Of a DNA stretch of 64,000 nt, positions 47,684 through 59,945 are shown one piece after another. How positions within the stretch are numbered: position 1 is the first letter of the stretch; each line of letters starts with the position of its first letter. The notes under the pieces are model-generated. The model saw nothing but the letters and a program-made list of their open reading frames with translations, was not told the DNA's origin and made no database searches. Both the position numbers and the translations under genes were made by a program. The stretch lies in the NCBI GenBank assembly GCA_002633005.1, contig NMRA01000003.1, forward strand, positions 1,361,587-1,425,586, read 5' to 3'. This DNA comes from Phoronis australis. Its lineage: Eukaryota > Phoronida > Phoronidae.

Positions 47684-49016
47684 GATCGTATCTACCCTGA
47701 CTGGGCTGTGCAGTTAAAAATAAAAGTTAAGTTACAACATACTTGAACATAAACCAATAGCATTTTTCTAAAATCTTCGTCAAATGGTGATCATGTTTAG
47801 TTTTTGAATCACCAAAATCGCCCAACTGCAACCGAAGTTACAACAATCTATTCTTTCCGAATACACCTCTGAGTTTGACTGTGTTCACACGTGGTCTGTA
47901 ATAAGCCTGGTAGATAGTTGTCATAACAGACAAAAGAGTGTGCTTGGCAGTTAACAAAGAAGCTAGATTTTATCACACGCTCAAAACCCCTTACATCTCA
48001 GTGGTAAAGTCACTGAACGGGAAAACGCTGTCACTGAGTGGAAAACATGAACCTTTTTTAAAGTTCCGAACTCCCAAAGTGAGCCCTTGTCTGATATGCT
48101 TTCAATAAAGCTTTACAAACTGAAAAATTAATGATTTTGTTTATTCACGTAGGGTGGTGACCTAATAATACACTTACACAAATGTGCTCACGTATTAGCA
48201 GTGCAGTCACATCTTGCGCCTTCTTGAAGTAACAAAGTGCCTTCATCTGGGCGACCCGCTTACTCTCTGCCCTATCTGTAAACGACCTAGCTATGTTAAC
48301 TGATCTCTGACTAAGTGATGTCCACTATGTACGTATATAGCCTACTTAGGCTTTTATGGTTGTTTTTTGTCTTTGTTGTTCTTCATTGTTATACAGTGTC
48401 ATAATACTCTGGAAAGTGTGTGGTTATTTGAATCAAGAACGGGAAATTAAGTCGGAAAAGTCACTCTTTCGTAGGAATTTTTGTTAGAAATTACACCCTT
48501 TTGCAAGGATGAATCTGCATGGTTCTGATCGGCACATCTCGTATTCCTCTTTCATGAGTTTCACCTAGGTAGAATTGGTTAGGTGTGCACACTATACTTT
48601 AATTGGTGACTTTTTTGAAGACCGGTGGTCCGATAGCGTCTATTTATACATGGTTGGCAATGATTTCCGAATTCGAGACCGGTCAGAACAGAGCTATTCT
48701 GACTTCACTACACTATATAGGTCACGTGATGTGGCCAACATATGGCGCGTAAGAAGACTAATATTTTTGTAAACTAAACACACACGGGGTTCCGTAATGT
48801 ATACTCATTCTCATATTTTGGAAGTGTGGTGGCCCTTTGACATAGTTCTAGTTAATTGTTTGCAGGAAACAAGATTGGTTAACCACAGATAGATATAGAT
48901 GTCTTATACCACTATTGGCGGTCTTGGGCTTGTTGCATAACGATTGATGGTTACATTCAGATCATACCCAACTTTTGATAATTAAAGTTCACGGAAATTA
49001 CTTTAGACGTTGATTA

Positions 49017-49022
49017 TTTATT
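49017..49022 (-). promoter_or_regulatory. Polyadenylation signal of copy B
   Basis: AATAAA on the minus strand, about 250 nt after the copy B stop codon, in sequence aligned with the copy A signal. Conservation between the two duplicates supports it. Confidence 0.6.
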
Positions 49023-49272
49023 TGTTTGCATATTATTAATATTCACAGAAAAAAAAAAATGAAAGACCGTGAAAACAGTGCACAGATAACGAAAATTGTT
49101 ACATTTTATGGCACTGCATACAGCAGGAGACAAAGTAGGGCTTTAAATACGTTTAAGGATTTTTTCTGGATAACGCTGTTTTACAGAATGTTCGAAACCC
49201 ATCTATGCTGTTACAACTGAACAAGGTCATGGAGTAAAAGGTCGACTGTCGTTTCGCTGTGCGTGTGCGACT

Positions 49273-52200
49273 TCACACGACACAAATTACGTTGGCAGCG
49301 AAGTTGCAGACGCAAGTGTGGACATCGAACACCGTGTTGAGTGGACATGTTTGTGTCCCGCTCGGGCTCTGGCCGATAAGTGACTGGCTAAACACGGTGC
49401 ATTGAGTATTGGGAACGACTTTGTACACATTACCGTTACTTGAGCACTGACTACAATATGCGTCTATCTCACTCGACAGTTGTAGCGAGTCTTGATAGTA
49501 CTGTCGTGCACCGTCGCATTGACCAGAAGGCAACTTCTTAGCTCGGGCCTGAAAACATTTTGCAGCAGTCATGGTGTACCTAAAATAAAAAGAGCAATTC
49601 TTTTCAGGATCACTGAGAGCAGAGTCTTGGCTTGGGTTTTGTTATAAGCAGTAAAAAATATTCTTTGCCAATCAAATCTGGATTATTAGGTGTGAGACGT
49701 ACCTGCAAATCTTCGTTCGGTTCGCCTCCACTATGCCTGACATTAATGATGCCACATTTGATCCAAGAACACATGTGTTCGATCTCGGAATACAACCATT
49801 GGTTAATCCTGCAACTGAAGATACAAGAAGACTGGTTTCAGATTTTTTAAGAGTTACATCACAGTGACAGTATGTGCACAAAATTAAAATCCATATGCAA
49901 GCACCAACTCTGTATATTGTATAAGGTCGTGTTCTTTAAAGGGACGTAATCCAAGAGAAAATGGATTTTCTGTGATGATCCTCAGCCAGGAATCCCCGCA
50001 CTCGAAGCCAAATTCTATGCTATCAGAGCTAAATTCCAATCGAAAAATGTCGTGCACGACTCATATTGTCGCACCTAGAGGGTGACAGTATGCCCCAGAT
50101 GTGAAAGTACATGCCTTGAACGCAGTCACATTTGGTCACGCAGGCGTCAACATGTGTAGATGTCGTCGGCATTTATTGTCGTCTGCGCGACCGTGTCTAG
50201 TACGTGAGACAGTATGTCACAACATGGTGTAAATCGTGGGTATGTACAGTTTCATAAGCCAAGTGAACTGTATAAAATTTTAATGAAATAAGGTGAAAAG
50301 GTAGCGAAAAATAGGAACACTTACAGTAGACAAATGGATCAAAATGGACTTAATGCTGGGTTAAAATAGACATAATGGGTTATGCCCACTTCAGTATAAT
50401 ATTGATCAAAAGGGAACTCTTGGCCGTTTTAAACCACCTTTGTAAAATGCAAATCATGTCTTACACTAAACTAATAGTAAAAAATCGCCTTAACCGCTGA
50501 AAATAAATTTGAATGGTGAAGCTGAATTAACAGAGAAAACTGATCAAAATCAGGACACAATAGATCAAGAACCTCCGATCTGTCATATCCACTTCAGCAT
50601 AACCGATCAAAACAGAATAAATGGCAGTTTTAATCCATCTTTTTGAAATATAAATAATTTTTTCCAACACTAAAGTATCAAAACCAACTTCATTCAACAG
50701 GTAAAATTTACCGTCGGTCAAAAAGGTCACTATTTAGAAAGTAACGACCTCCATTTAGTTCACTCACCACGCAAGTAACAACCACCCTCGATTACGAGTC
50801 TGTAAAATACCCATAGTGCCCAAGCCCTGTTCTTTGAAGTACATCCCGCTTGTTTCAGGGCTGCAGCTGCGCAGGTGTCCACCTCCTTCCGGTGTCTAAA
50901 ACAACGAGTGACGTTCTGTGTAGCGGAGTAAGCGAACAGATTTTTTGTGCCAATAATCTCACACTATAACAGTAGCGCACTGCGATGCACTTTACAGTGG
51001 AACAACAATGAACCCGCAGCAAAATGGACATGTCTCTACTCTCATCATTTGGCACTAGTAACCAGTTCTCTACTACACCTCACTCCTACGCTTTAGTCAA
51101 AGTATTTTCTATCTAGCGATTCGTTTGTTCAGCAGAAAGCACTTGTTTATCCGACAGAATCTGTAAAGTTGTCTTGTCTGCCAGAATTCTGTCCAGTGAG
51201 TCTCGGAAGCAATAACATAAGATAGGCCTATTGGAAGTAGCAACAAAAACGCCACATTTCTTTCCAACATGGCGTAGGAAGCACTGCCCAGGAGGTTGGA
51301 AGGGGGCAGAGTATGGATGCGAGTGCACCTCAACCAAATCACTGGAGGCGGAGATACCTTTCCACCCCCAATACTACAGGTGTTAATAAGTATCACTTAA
51401 TTATGAAAAGTTTCAACTTATAAACTTTGTTTCAAAATGAAATTGACTCTCCCCCTCCCCAAATGTTTCCTACGCCAATGTCCAAAACCTCAACCTCTTA
51501 TGACATCTGATTAGTTGTCTCTGCACAGGCGTCCTCTGCTTCTGATCGTCCCCAATACATAGGGACGATCAGAAGCTGAAGACGCCTGTGGGTCTCTGGT
51601 GCTACCTCTCGTAACGTTGGGAAAGAGTTTACAATGAGATTCGCATCCCGTTGTATCTCGCCTAATTTCTACATTTTTGCACGTGCAAAACCAGCATGAA
51701 GCCTTTCCTATTACGAACTCCACCTGGGCATTGGCAGATTAGCATCAAGTCGTAAAGGAAAGTGGCACAAAATCCACCTAATCTTCCTTCTTATATCGCA
51801 AAATAAAAAGGTCTAATTATAAAACCGCCATTGCTGTTTGTTTAGTTGCAAGCTCAGCTGAGTTTTAGTGATAATGTTAGAAAAAAAAATTAACAAAATT
51901 ATTATCGGATATATCTAAACCAAGACTATTTTAGTGAACTGTTTAACAAATACCTGCATATGTTTGCGTACGAGGGGAGTGAAGTGGGCGTTATCGGTCC
52001 ATAGCTGGCCATACAGTAGGAAGCGGTGTCGGCCAAACGACAATCTGAAATGACGAGAAAAATGTTCAAAGTACTGTCCGATGTACCGTTCGAAGTACTC
52101 TCGGATAATGCATTTGCATGAAGTGGCAACTATTGTAATTTGAAAACCCACGTGGTCGTCATTCAAACGAGCGCTCTCAGTCCGCCTTTGATTATTAATT

Positions 52201-55200
52201 CATTAAGGTGTTTGTATTCTTCCCGACTTTTCGAAAGCAATGGAGGTTGATCTTGCAAGACCATTGACCCTTACTATCACATGGCTGTGGCAGAAGGTAC
52301 TTCCTCTTCCCAGCGGGTGGCATAGAGGACCATTTTGACTTCGTGAAAATACCCTTTTACAGCGTGTGTAATTAGACGTGATTGATTAGACAACATTAAA
52401 ATGCTTACTCGTCCACTTTAACCCGGTCCTAATTAAGTGGCCTGTCCTCAACTTGCTACTTTAAAGTCCCATAAGGTTACACCCAATTAAGCTAGTGTTA
52501 ATTTACTTTGTAAAGTACACGTTGCCGGCACCCCGGTTTAGGGCTCTCAGATTAATTTTCAGTACATATTTCTATTCTCGGGAGGCCGGTATTCACCTTT
52601 GATGATTACATTTTAATTCCAACAATGAAAATTTCCGTCAAGCACCACCTAGATAATTGACTTGAAACTTCAGGGAAACAAAATTGACGGTTTAAATTTT
52701 GCACATCAGAAGACGTTGCCACTGTGGTCGCGATGTTCAACGAAGCAAGACAGTGGTGTGTGGTATTCAACACGAAATAGATCCATTCGTGATCAAAAAT
52801 AATACAAGCTGAAACAGAGGACATAGAATGTCGTTTTTAGATTGCACGGTAAGAAACAGTTCAGTGCACGATGCCATTTTATTCTTGCCTCTTTATAAAC
52901 TGGAGATGTAAATCTGTACTAAATTGTACGTACTTCCTTCGTATTCACACATTGCTTTGTACAACGCCATGGTATAATAAGATGGAGCACACGACGGACC
53001 TGCCGCTTCTGTGCAGTTAATGTAATCTTTCAGTGAACTGGAAGAAAAGAAAACTACAATTACACAGCTACATACACGATTATTATAATTTGTGTCTTGT
53101 GGGTACTTGATCATTTATTTCACCGTTAGGATTGCTAGTGACGTAGGTCCTTCCGGTCGTCAGCTTCTCATATGTTTGCATTGGTCTGGGTTTGTTTGTC
53201 ACTAGTTTCTCATATAATGCCGATTGGTATGTGAGTGGTATGTGTTGAAAGCTTGTTTAAGTTTGCCTGATTAATAAACACTTTACGAATTTTTACACGT
53301 ATTTTACGCACAGATTATGTTTTCTTAAGGATTAATTTACGGCTATTGAGTCTATGATGTGATCCACTTCCTTGTACCCGGAATTGTCTGCAGAATAAGA
53401 CGTACAGATTTGTATTTTCCGTTGAACACACTACCGTTCAAAGCGATATTGAATTTGGATTTTCATTTTCTAACGACTTGTCCTTGCCGAAGTATTTTAA
53501 GGCATCACAATAATCATGCACTACAGAAACACAGCTCAGCAAAGTGCTGTTGACGGTGCACCATCAGATGCGTCTTTCGGGCTGGAGGAACGTCTAGCAG
53601 CTGCACGAATCTCTATAAACAGATGAATATAAAAATTCCTAAGAAATCTATATCACTAGCAGAATACTAAGAAATGCATGGACTTTTCTGATACCACGAT
53701 GAGCGTTTAACGGACGTACTCCTCAGATTTGCGGCTTGTTTCACCGTCAGATTCGCCACGCACACTCGACGGGTCAGTCGTAGCAAAAAAAAAAAAACAA
53801 GGGATCCGTTTTTGCGTACCTCATAGTGATTAACCTTAAAAGGCAATTTTTAATTCTAATTTAAGAAATAAGAGTTATGTAGGATTCAAAATTCGTGTTA
53901 GAAAAGAATTATGTTGGAGGGTGACTTCATGGAAGTTCCCAACAAACTTTTAAGAAATGGGTCCCTCAATCATGCCACTTCTGACGACTCTCTAAAAGTT
54001 TGATCATCCCAATTTTCAGCGGTAAAATGGAAGAATGCTTTCAGAGTAACTAAGATTATTGTATTCATCCAAGCGCGGTAGCCATCGCTGGAGAGACGCG
54101 CGTACACTGTCTATTTTGCAATGTCACAAACTGCGCCATTGTCGCAAACGTGCTAAAGTTTAAAGGAGAATGCCACCCGAAAACAACCTATTTTGTATCG
54201 TATTTAGATCGAGTAGTTCTATTCGACAACGGCACGTTCGGTTGCGTTACCTGACACCTAACGGCAGACGGAAGTGTTGAAATTATCCAATGACGTAATT
54301 GGTTTCGCACGCTGTCTGTTCAGCAGTTCACAACTCGGGTTACTGGTATCAGCTTATCGCTTGAATTCACCGTTTAACACCAATAAATCAACAAACTTCG
54401 ATGTAAAACCCTTAAAAATACACCGACTTCTTATACAAACGTGTTGTTTTATTTCGCTTTTACGGATTTACTGGTATTTGGACACACCGTACCCTACAAA
54501 GTTCGGCAGGCCAATTTACCAAGGTCCGTAGCACTGAGGAGTTTGGGGTCTGTTCGGAGATAAATTCGAAGTATTCTTCCGTGAAATACAGACAGGAGAA
54601 CCTAGATCTGTATTGTTGTACTTGCGATTTTTTGCGTTCTAAACACACAAAACGCTTGTTATCCCGGGCAGTGGCTCGGAGCCCGATCAGGCCCGTCGCG
54701 GCAGCCGGGACTGGCACGAACATAAACCATCTTGAGTTGGAAACTAAACCTCCAGTTACGAAAAGACTATAATGGTGACCCAAAGAAATAATGTGCACGG
54801 ATTATTTATGTGAATTAGCCACGAAACTGAAAATCTACTTACTTGTCCGCGGGCCGGGCCGTGATGACGGGTTCTCCTAGCTTCCACAGACCGTCAGGGC
54901 AAAGGTTGTACAGTAACTATGATTTGAGTACTGTATTTGTATTTCTAAATAAATATTCCCCTAATATGTGACCATAGCATATAAAATCGAGTAATTGTTT
55001 CTCAACAGCTTTCTGTCAGCAAAAACTGAATTCAGAGCATGCGCTCACACGCGGCCTCGGTGCCCGTCAATTCCATTTGTAGTTGCCGGCATCAAAAGCC
55101 GGTAACGCAGTGGTTTATTCATTGCTGGCTTCTCGAAACATTTGCACTCCAAGGCATGACAGACTTTGTTTCAGTTTCATATAAGCATTGGTTAGGATGA

Positions 55201-58200
55201 GAATAATTCATTTTGAAAAAGAACGCAGAATAATAAACGTCTACCTGGCAACTCGCCCCGCGCCAATACCAATTTAGTCAAGAGCTAAGGCGACGAAGAC
55301 TTCACGGGTCGGATCGTTAGGTTTCACATGCCATCAGTTCTGACCGGAATACACTGATCAAGGATTACTATAGAGGCATACACAGGCAACGGAACGTATG
55401 GATAGTTCTTTGGTAAGCCAGAATTCGTCAGAGAAATCACTGTCGACGAAATGCCGGCCACAGACACGGAGACGTTTCACGGCCTCATACTTGCTATTAA
55501 CAGCCTAACTCATAGGCGGATTTAGGGGGGGGCCCAGGGGGCCCGCCCCCCCCCCCACAGTTTTAATGTTTTTTTTTTGGGGGGGGGGCTCAGATCCAAT
55601 TTCAAGTGTCAAATTCGGAACACGGCGCAATCGTAACGGAACTATGGCTAAATGGCTAAGTATAGGCTCTCCCGCGATATCTCAGGCGACCGGCAGTGGC
55701 GCTGGGCACTACAACTCCGTTTCCGTCGTCTGCTCCACTGTGCAATGAAGAAAATTACTTCGTCTTTTTTTAAAGAAACTGGAATATGAGTGATGGTGAA
55801 AAAACAGAAGCTGCTGGTAAGATGTCAATTTTAATCGAAGCTTTAGTGAATCACTCAGAAACTCATAATTCCCTCTTTGTCAAACCTTAACTTAAAAGAC
55901 GATTTCCAAAGCAATCGCGTCATTATTGCCAACACAAAAAACCGATTTGGTCTTTTGGGCAATTGAAGACTATTTTAAACACAACAAATTTGTTACAAAC
56001 TGATTGCACAAAAAAATGTAATAAGCATTACAAAAAGAAGGAGTTTTCGCGCGCAAACGCTGTGGACCATAAATAAGTATGTCTCTTAGTATCATATTTT
56101 GAGTTAAAGCGTGTTGGTGCAGGGGTAAAGCATGCGTGCACAACCAGCAAGGTCGTAAATTCGAATCCGTGGTACTTGCAGTTTATGCTCGTTGACACAT
56201 TCTTCGTATTTTTCTTTTTTTTTGCCTTTTTTCTAGGATAATACTTCGGGAATCAAGGAAAATGCTTGATTTTTAGAGGAAAAAACAGAAAAATTTCCTG
56301 ACCTCCCCCCCATTCGGTGCTATGCACATCTACAATCGTGCTTGGACCAAATGTTTACAGACAAAATGTTGGGCCCCCCCTTGTGATATTCTAGATCCGC
56401 CACTGTAACTTTCATTCTTCACTATCCCGAGCCACTTCCTAAGCATTTCGGGCTCTCGAGGACGTCGAAAAAATTATATACCCGCTTTCTTCACAGCTTC
56501 ATAGTTCGGACAAGCCAGAACGATGCACCGCAATATAACGGCATTCACTCTGCAGACGAACCACTGACGTCGCTGCGTCGTTTCTCACCTTCCTCACAGG
56601 TTAACGCGACACTTCACGGTTTGGTGAGGTTGACCGTATAAGAGGCGATGTGGATATAGACCAATTAAATCGGGTGGCATTCTCCTTTAAAGACTGCATA
56701 ACCTGTACAAATATATCCATTGATTTTTTCCTTTACTTCACAAATGCGCGCTATTGCATGAGCATATATTACGGCACAGTTAGTGGGTGCTAATTAGCTC
56801 CGAAAAATTATGTCATGCAACTAAAAGGCGCATTAACAAATATACTACGAAATTCTCTTAAAATATCGCCGTTTGCTAATACATATCTGTAGAAAACGAA
56901 GAATTGTGTCATAACTGCAAGTGGTCTCGATAAAAAAGATTAGTCTTTGACGTAAGGAAGTAATGAGTAACATTTATTTCATTGGGTTTATTGAGTGCAA
57001 AAATTACGACCTAACGTAAAAGTGCCAGTTGTATATCATGTACTGCGTCGATAAACTGGTCTATAGTGAAGTCGAGTTGTGGTACGATCCGACTTCAAAG
57101 AAACAGCGTAGATACTCGAGAAAAGGACTTACATTTTAGTGATGCTTCGTCGACATCACACTTCGATCCGGACCCGTAACTTCGCAAACGTCCGACACGG
57201 AATACACCGACCCCGACGGAGACGACTCAACGGTAACTCAAGAGAACATCGAGATTTTCCTAAATATGAGTTCCTAAGGTTTAAAGTCATTATCAATTAG
57301 TCTCAACAACTTTCCACAACTGTCATTAACATACCGCACTGTACATGTATTTTGGAAAAAAAAAACAGCAATGAACAACCAGTCATAGCAAATACATGGA
57401 AAGATAGCGACCGCAACGACCCACGTTGGTAGTGGCGAAAATAAAGGTGTAACTTCGAAAAACTAATCTGTTTAGACCTAGGATTCCAAACCAGGATATA
57501 ATGAATACTAACCTGGTACTTTGACCACCGAGCTATCGAAACCATAACGGTAAATAAGAATTGGTCGACCAGTGGCAAATGAAACCTTTGTGCAATTAAA
57601 CGAAAAACTGCAGCCTTTGGCACAACGAAATTTTATCATTGAATACTTTCCCTCTGAAAACAAATTACCAATCGGATTATATTCAATTGATACAGGTATT
57701 CAAAATGCACCTTAAGTTACAAAAATATAAGTCGCCGTCGAAGGTCTTCCTTTGCAGTTTGTTCAATGAAAGAAAATCACCGAAATCATTAAACGTTTAC
57801 AAACTTTTCACATGGGAATTATTATCACGTGGCGTGTATCGCACGTATTGGCCAGGGTAGTTCCAGCGAATGTTCCATTCACATCAGCGCAGTGCCATAG
57901 GCAACTGGTAAATTGGCAGCTTTGATAATATCGAGTCGTGAAAAATTTCCTCTAATTAGACGGACCAATTATGTTCCCCCAGGTCACTACCACGTTTGAA
58001 TACGTCAGCTGGGCGAGTTCCGGGTCCCTACCCGATGCGAAGCTAAAAAGACACACCCGTGACGATACAGTTTGTACCTATGGCAAAACACCTAGCCGAA
58101 TTGACGGGACGTCTCTATCAACACTCTCCAATCAGAGGTTGTAGGTACGTGTATAGTACCTTTCACTATATAGTTACCTACCGACAAACTCGACTACTGT

Positions 58201-59547
58201 AACTGCTTGCCGTTGGATGAGGTGAAAACATCAATGCGAATGCGTTCGTCCGCATTTTTTGGCAATGCTCAGTTTTTTCATAGCTGCACACGTTTTCTAC
58301 AACATGCAGTGAAATGGAATGCAGAATTCTAACAGCGTTAAGACAAAATAACAACTTCTTAACTCGGCAAACAGCGCTGTGGTTGGTAATGTATATTGGT
58401 CTATTTCTCTATCTGGAGCTCAGGTTTGAAAAAGTGTGACCAAAGATGCACGTATGTAATTATACCATATTATGACACTGCAACGTCACTCATGTGGCGA
58501 CCGCTTTGTATCACGCAAAAACGCAACAAAATCTGCGTGATGCCACAGTTTGTATTGTAATTTCTGCGAACAAATTAGGTAAACTTCATTCTATGTTTTG
58601 GAAAATTGTATCTATCTTAAGAAATTTTCTTATTTAGAATGAGTAGCCCCAGAACAGTGCTAAATTCCTGAGATATCAGTGTCTCCTCGGCCCTGGGTGT
58701 AATCTTTGTACTCGAAATCGAACTGGAATTGTTTTTGACATTTTCCTTTTTTCTGTGAACTTCGAAAGTGCCTATTATTCTGTGCTTGAGTACGTGGATA
58801 ATTGTCTTATCTTGACTTGCACCTGATGACCCCAACTTTAAGGATGAACTCGAAATTTCAAGTTTTCACTCGAAACCTCACGTTTTACTCGAGTTAGTAG
58901 CTCCAATCTAAGGTCATCAAGTGCGAACTTGGGACTACAATAGATATTCATCTGAGCAGCATAAACCATATTAAATACCCTAGCTAAGAAAAACAGACAA
59001 TTACATGTATTATGTGTTTGTACAATAGTAGAGTTCCATTTTTATCGTGTTTTCACCAGGCGTAAGAGGTCTATTTAATCATGTCGAGATGAGTACCTGG
59101 CAAATGGAGCGTGAAAAGAATAGTGTACTTGTCCTGTGAAATAATTTGATTCGAGGTTTATGACATTACCAATAATTGAGTACTATGGTAACCACTCAAG
59201 ACGACTCGCACAAGCCCATTTTTTTCGAATTTGTTAATACATGTATTTTTCATTTGCTCAACCGACACATGCAAGATATTTCGAGAATCTCCCTTGTTCT
59301 TAGCAATTTCTAGAACGCAGAACAATTTTGACAGTATGAACTTTAGTCAAAACTCCAATTATAATATGATTTATAAAATACTGGTGTACAACTTACCGGG
59401 TGTTTCAGTACGTGGAGTTGGCTCGGCAACAGATGGAGTCGGTGTTATAGTAGAATAGCTTGTCGGGAAGGTGGCGGATTTTACCAGCCTCCCGTCACAG
59501 CACAACAACAGTGCGGCAAGCAGTGGGATGGTTTGTGCAAAGTTCAT
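49273..59547 (-). CDS. Secreted multi-cysteine repeat protein, copy B, complete
   Basis: Tandem paralogue of the gene at 30,737-36,305, same strand and structure. Exons: 59397-59547, 58182-58296, 52934-53037, 51954-52044, 50768-50895, 49703-49814 and 49273-49579. The sum is 1,008 nt, giving 335 residues and no internal stop. Exon 1 is two codons shorter than in copy A and exon 6 one codon shorter; all other exon lengths and all six intron phases are identical. All 24 cysteines of the modules and tail are kept; the signal peptide has gained a Cys-Cys pair (LLLCCDGR). The last exon differs from copy A at about six of 99 residues. Exon 3 is much more different (ADSACILSDSNL in A against AGPSCAPSYYTM in B) while its flanks are identical. 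Intron 2 has grown by about 4.5 kb of transposon insertions. Intact splice sites argue that it is still expressed. Confidence 0.78.
51534..51590 (+). repeat. Hairpin with ~25-bp arms
   Basis: CACAGGCGTC and CTTCTGATCGTCCC are answered by their inverses around an AATACAT loop; one short mismatch lies in the stem. Unit A lacks the extra arm at the matching place (33,725), so this looks like a small unit B-specific inverted duplication. Confidence 0.7.
55511..56405 (+). mobile_element. 895-bp hAT-like element with TAACT target duplication
   Basis: Begins CATAGGCGGATTTAGGGG and ends CTAGATCCGCCACTG. TAACT flanks both sides (55,506-55,510 and 56,406-56,410). The same termini and a 5-bp duplication are seen in the 151-bp copy at 33,194. 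G and C runs next to both ends are prone to sequencing error. Confidence 0.7.
56110..56180 (+). other. tRNA-like SINE head inside the hAT-like element
   Basis: TTGGTGCAGGGG (56,114-56,125) resembles an A box, and AATTCGAATCC (56,158-56,168) a B box, at tRNA-like spacing. The acceptor arms do not close, so it is not a functional tRNA. Confidence 0.45.
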
Positions 59548-59825
59548 GTTGACACCTACAAAGCAAACCACGGATTGAAATCTGCTCAGTTGCAAGATGG
59601 TTCCGAAATAAATTGCGAAGTTAAACACGACAACATTGTTTCAATCAATAAAAAGCGGTCTTTAACAAAATTTAGCAAAAGGTGGCGCGGTTTGCTGCTT
59701 CTTTAGACAATCACAAGCCCTGAAATTGAAACGTTTCACAATGACAAATCCATTAACATACAATATGATGAAAAATGAAGTTTTAACTCATTGTGTTATT
59801 TGCAGTTGTTTTTATATAATGTGTA

Positions 59826-59945
59826 AATGTACATATACATATGTGTGTGCACGCGTGTGCATGCGTGTGTGTGTGCGCGTGTATGTGGGCGTGGCCGCGC
59901 GTGCCCGTGTACATGTCTAGGCCTATGTGTGTATGTATACATATA
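59826..59945 (+). repeat. GT/GC-rich alternating microsatellite, unit B
   Basis: Counterpart of 36,740-36,890, with GTGTGTGC and GCGCGTG motifs. It has been shortened and interrupted independently. Confidence 0.8.

Larger units (their letters stand above)
44716..48037 (+). mobile_element. Family R1 element split by a nested insertion
   Basis: The left piece (44,716-44,880, starting TACATTACGGCGTTTTCCCG) and the right piece (47,684-48,037, ending CGGGAAAACGCTGTCACTG) together make one R1 element. The aligned place in unit A (near 30,255) is uninterrupted, so R1 entered after the duplication. Confidence 0.7.
54164..56686 (+). mobile_element. 2.5-kb TTAA-flanked element with short inverted ends
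   Basis: Starts AGGAGAATGCCACCCGA and ends with its inverse, with TTAA at 54,160-54,163 and 56,687-56,690. The ends resemble those of the THAP-bearing element at 40,159 (AGGCGAAGGC), so a Kolobok-type non-autonomous element is likely. It carries a nested element at 55,511-56,405. No transposase is recognisable. It lies in the insertion-rich intron 2 of the copy B gene. Confidence 0.7.

Noticed and set aside
54460-54798. 112-codon minus-strand ORF inside the TTAA element
   Set aside because: Considered as a transposase remnant, but no THAP, DDE or zinc-finger pattern is visible.
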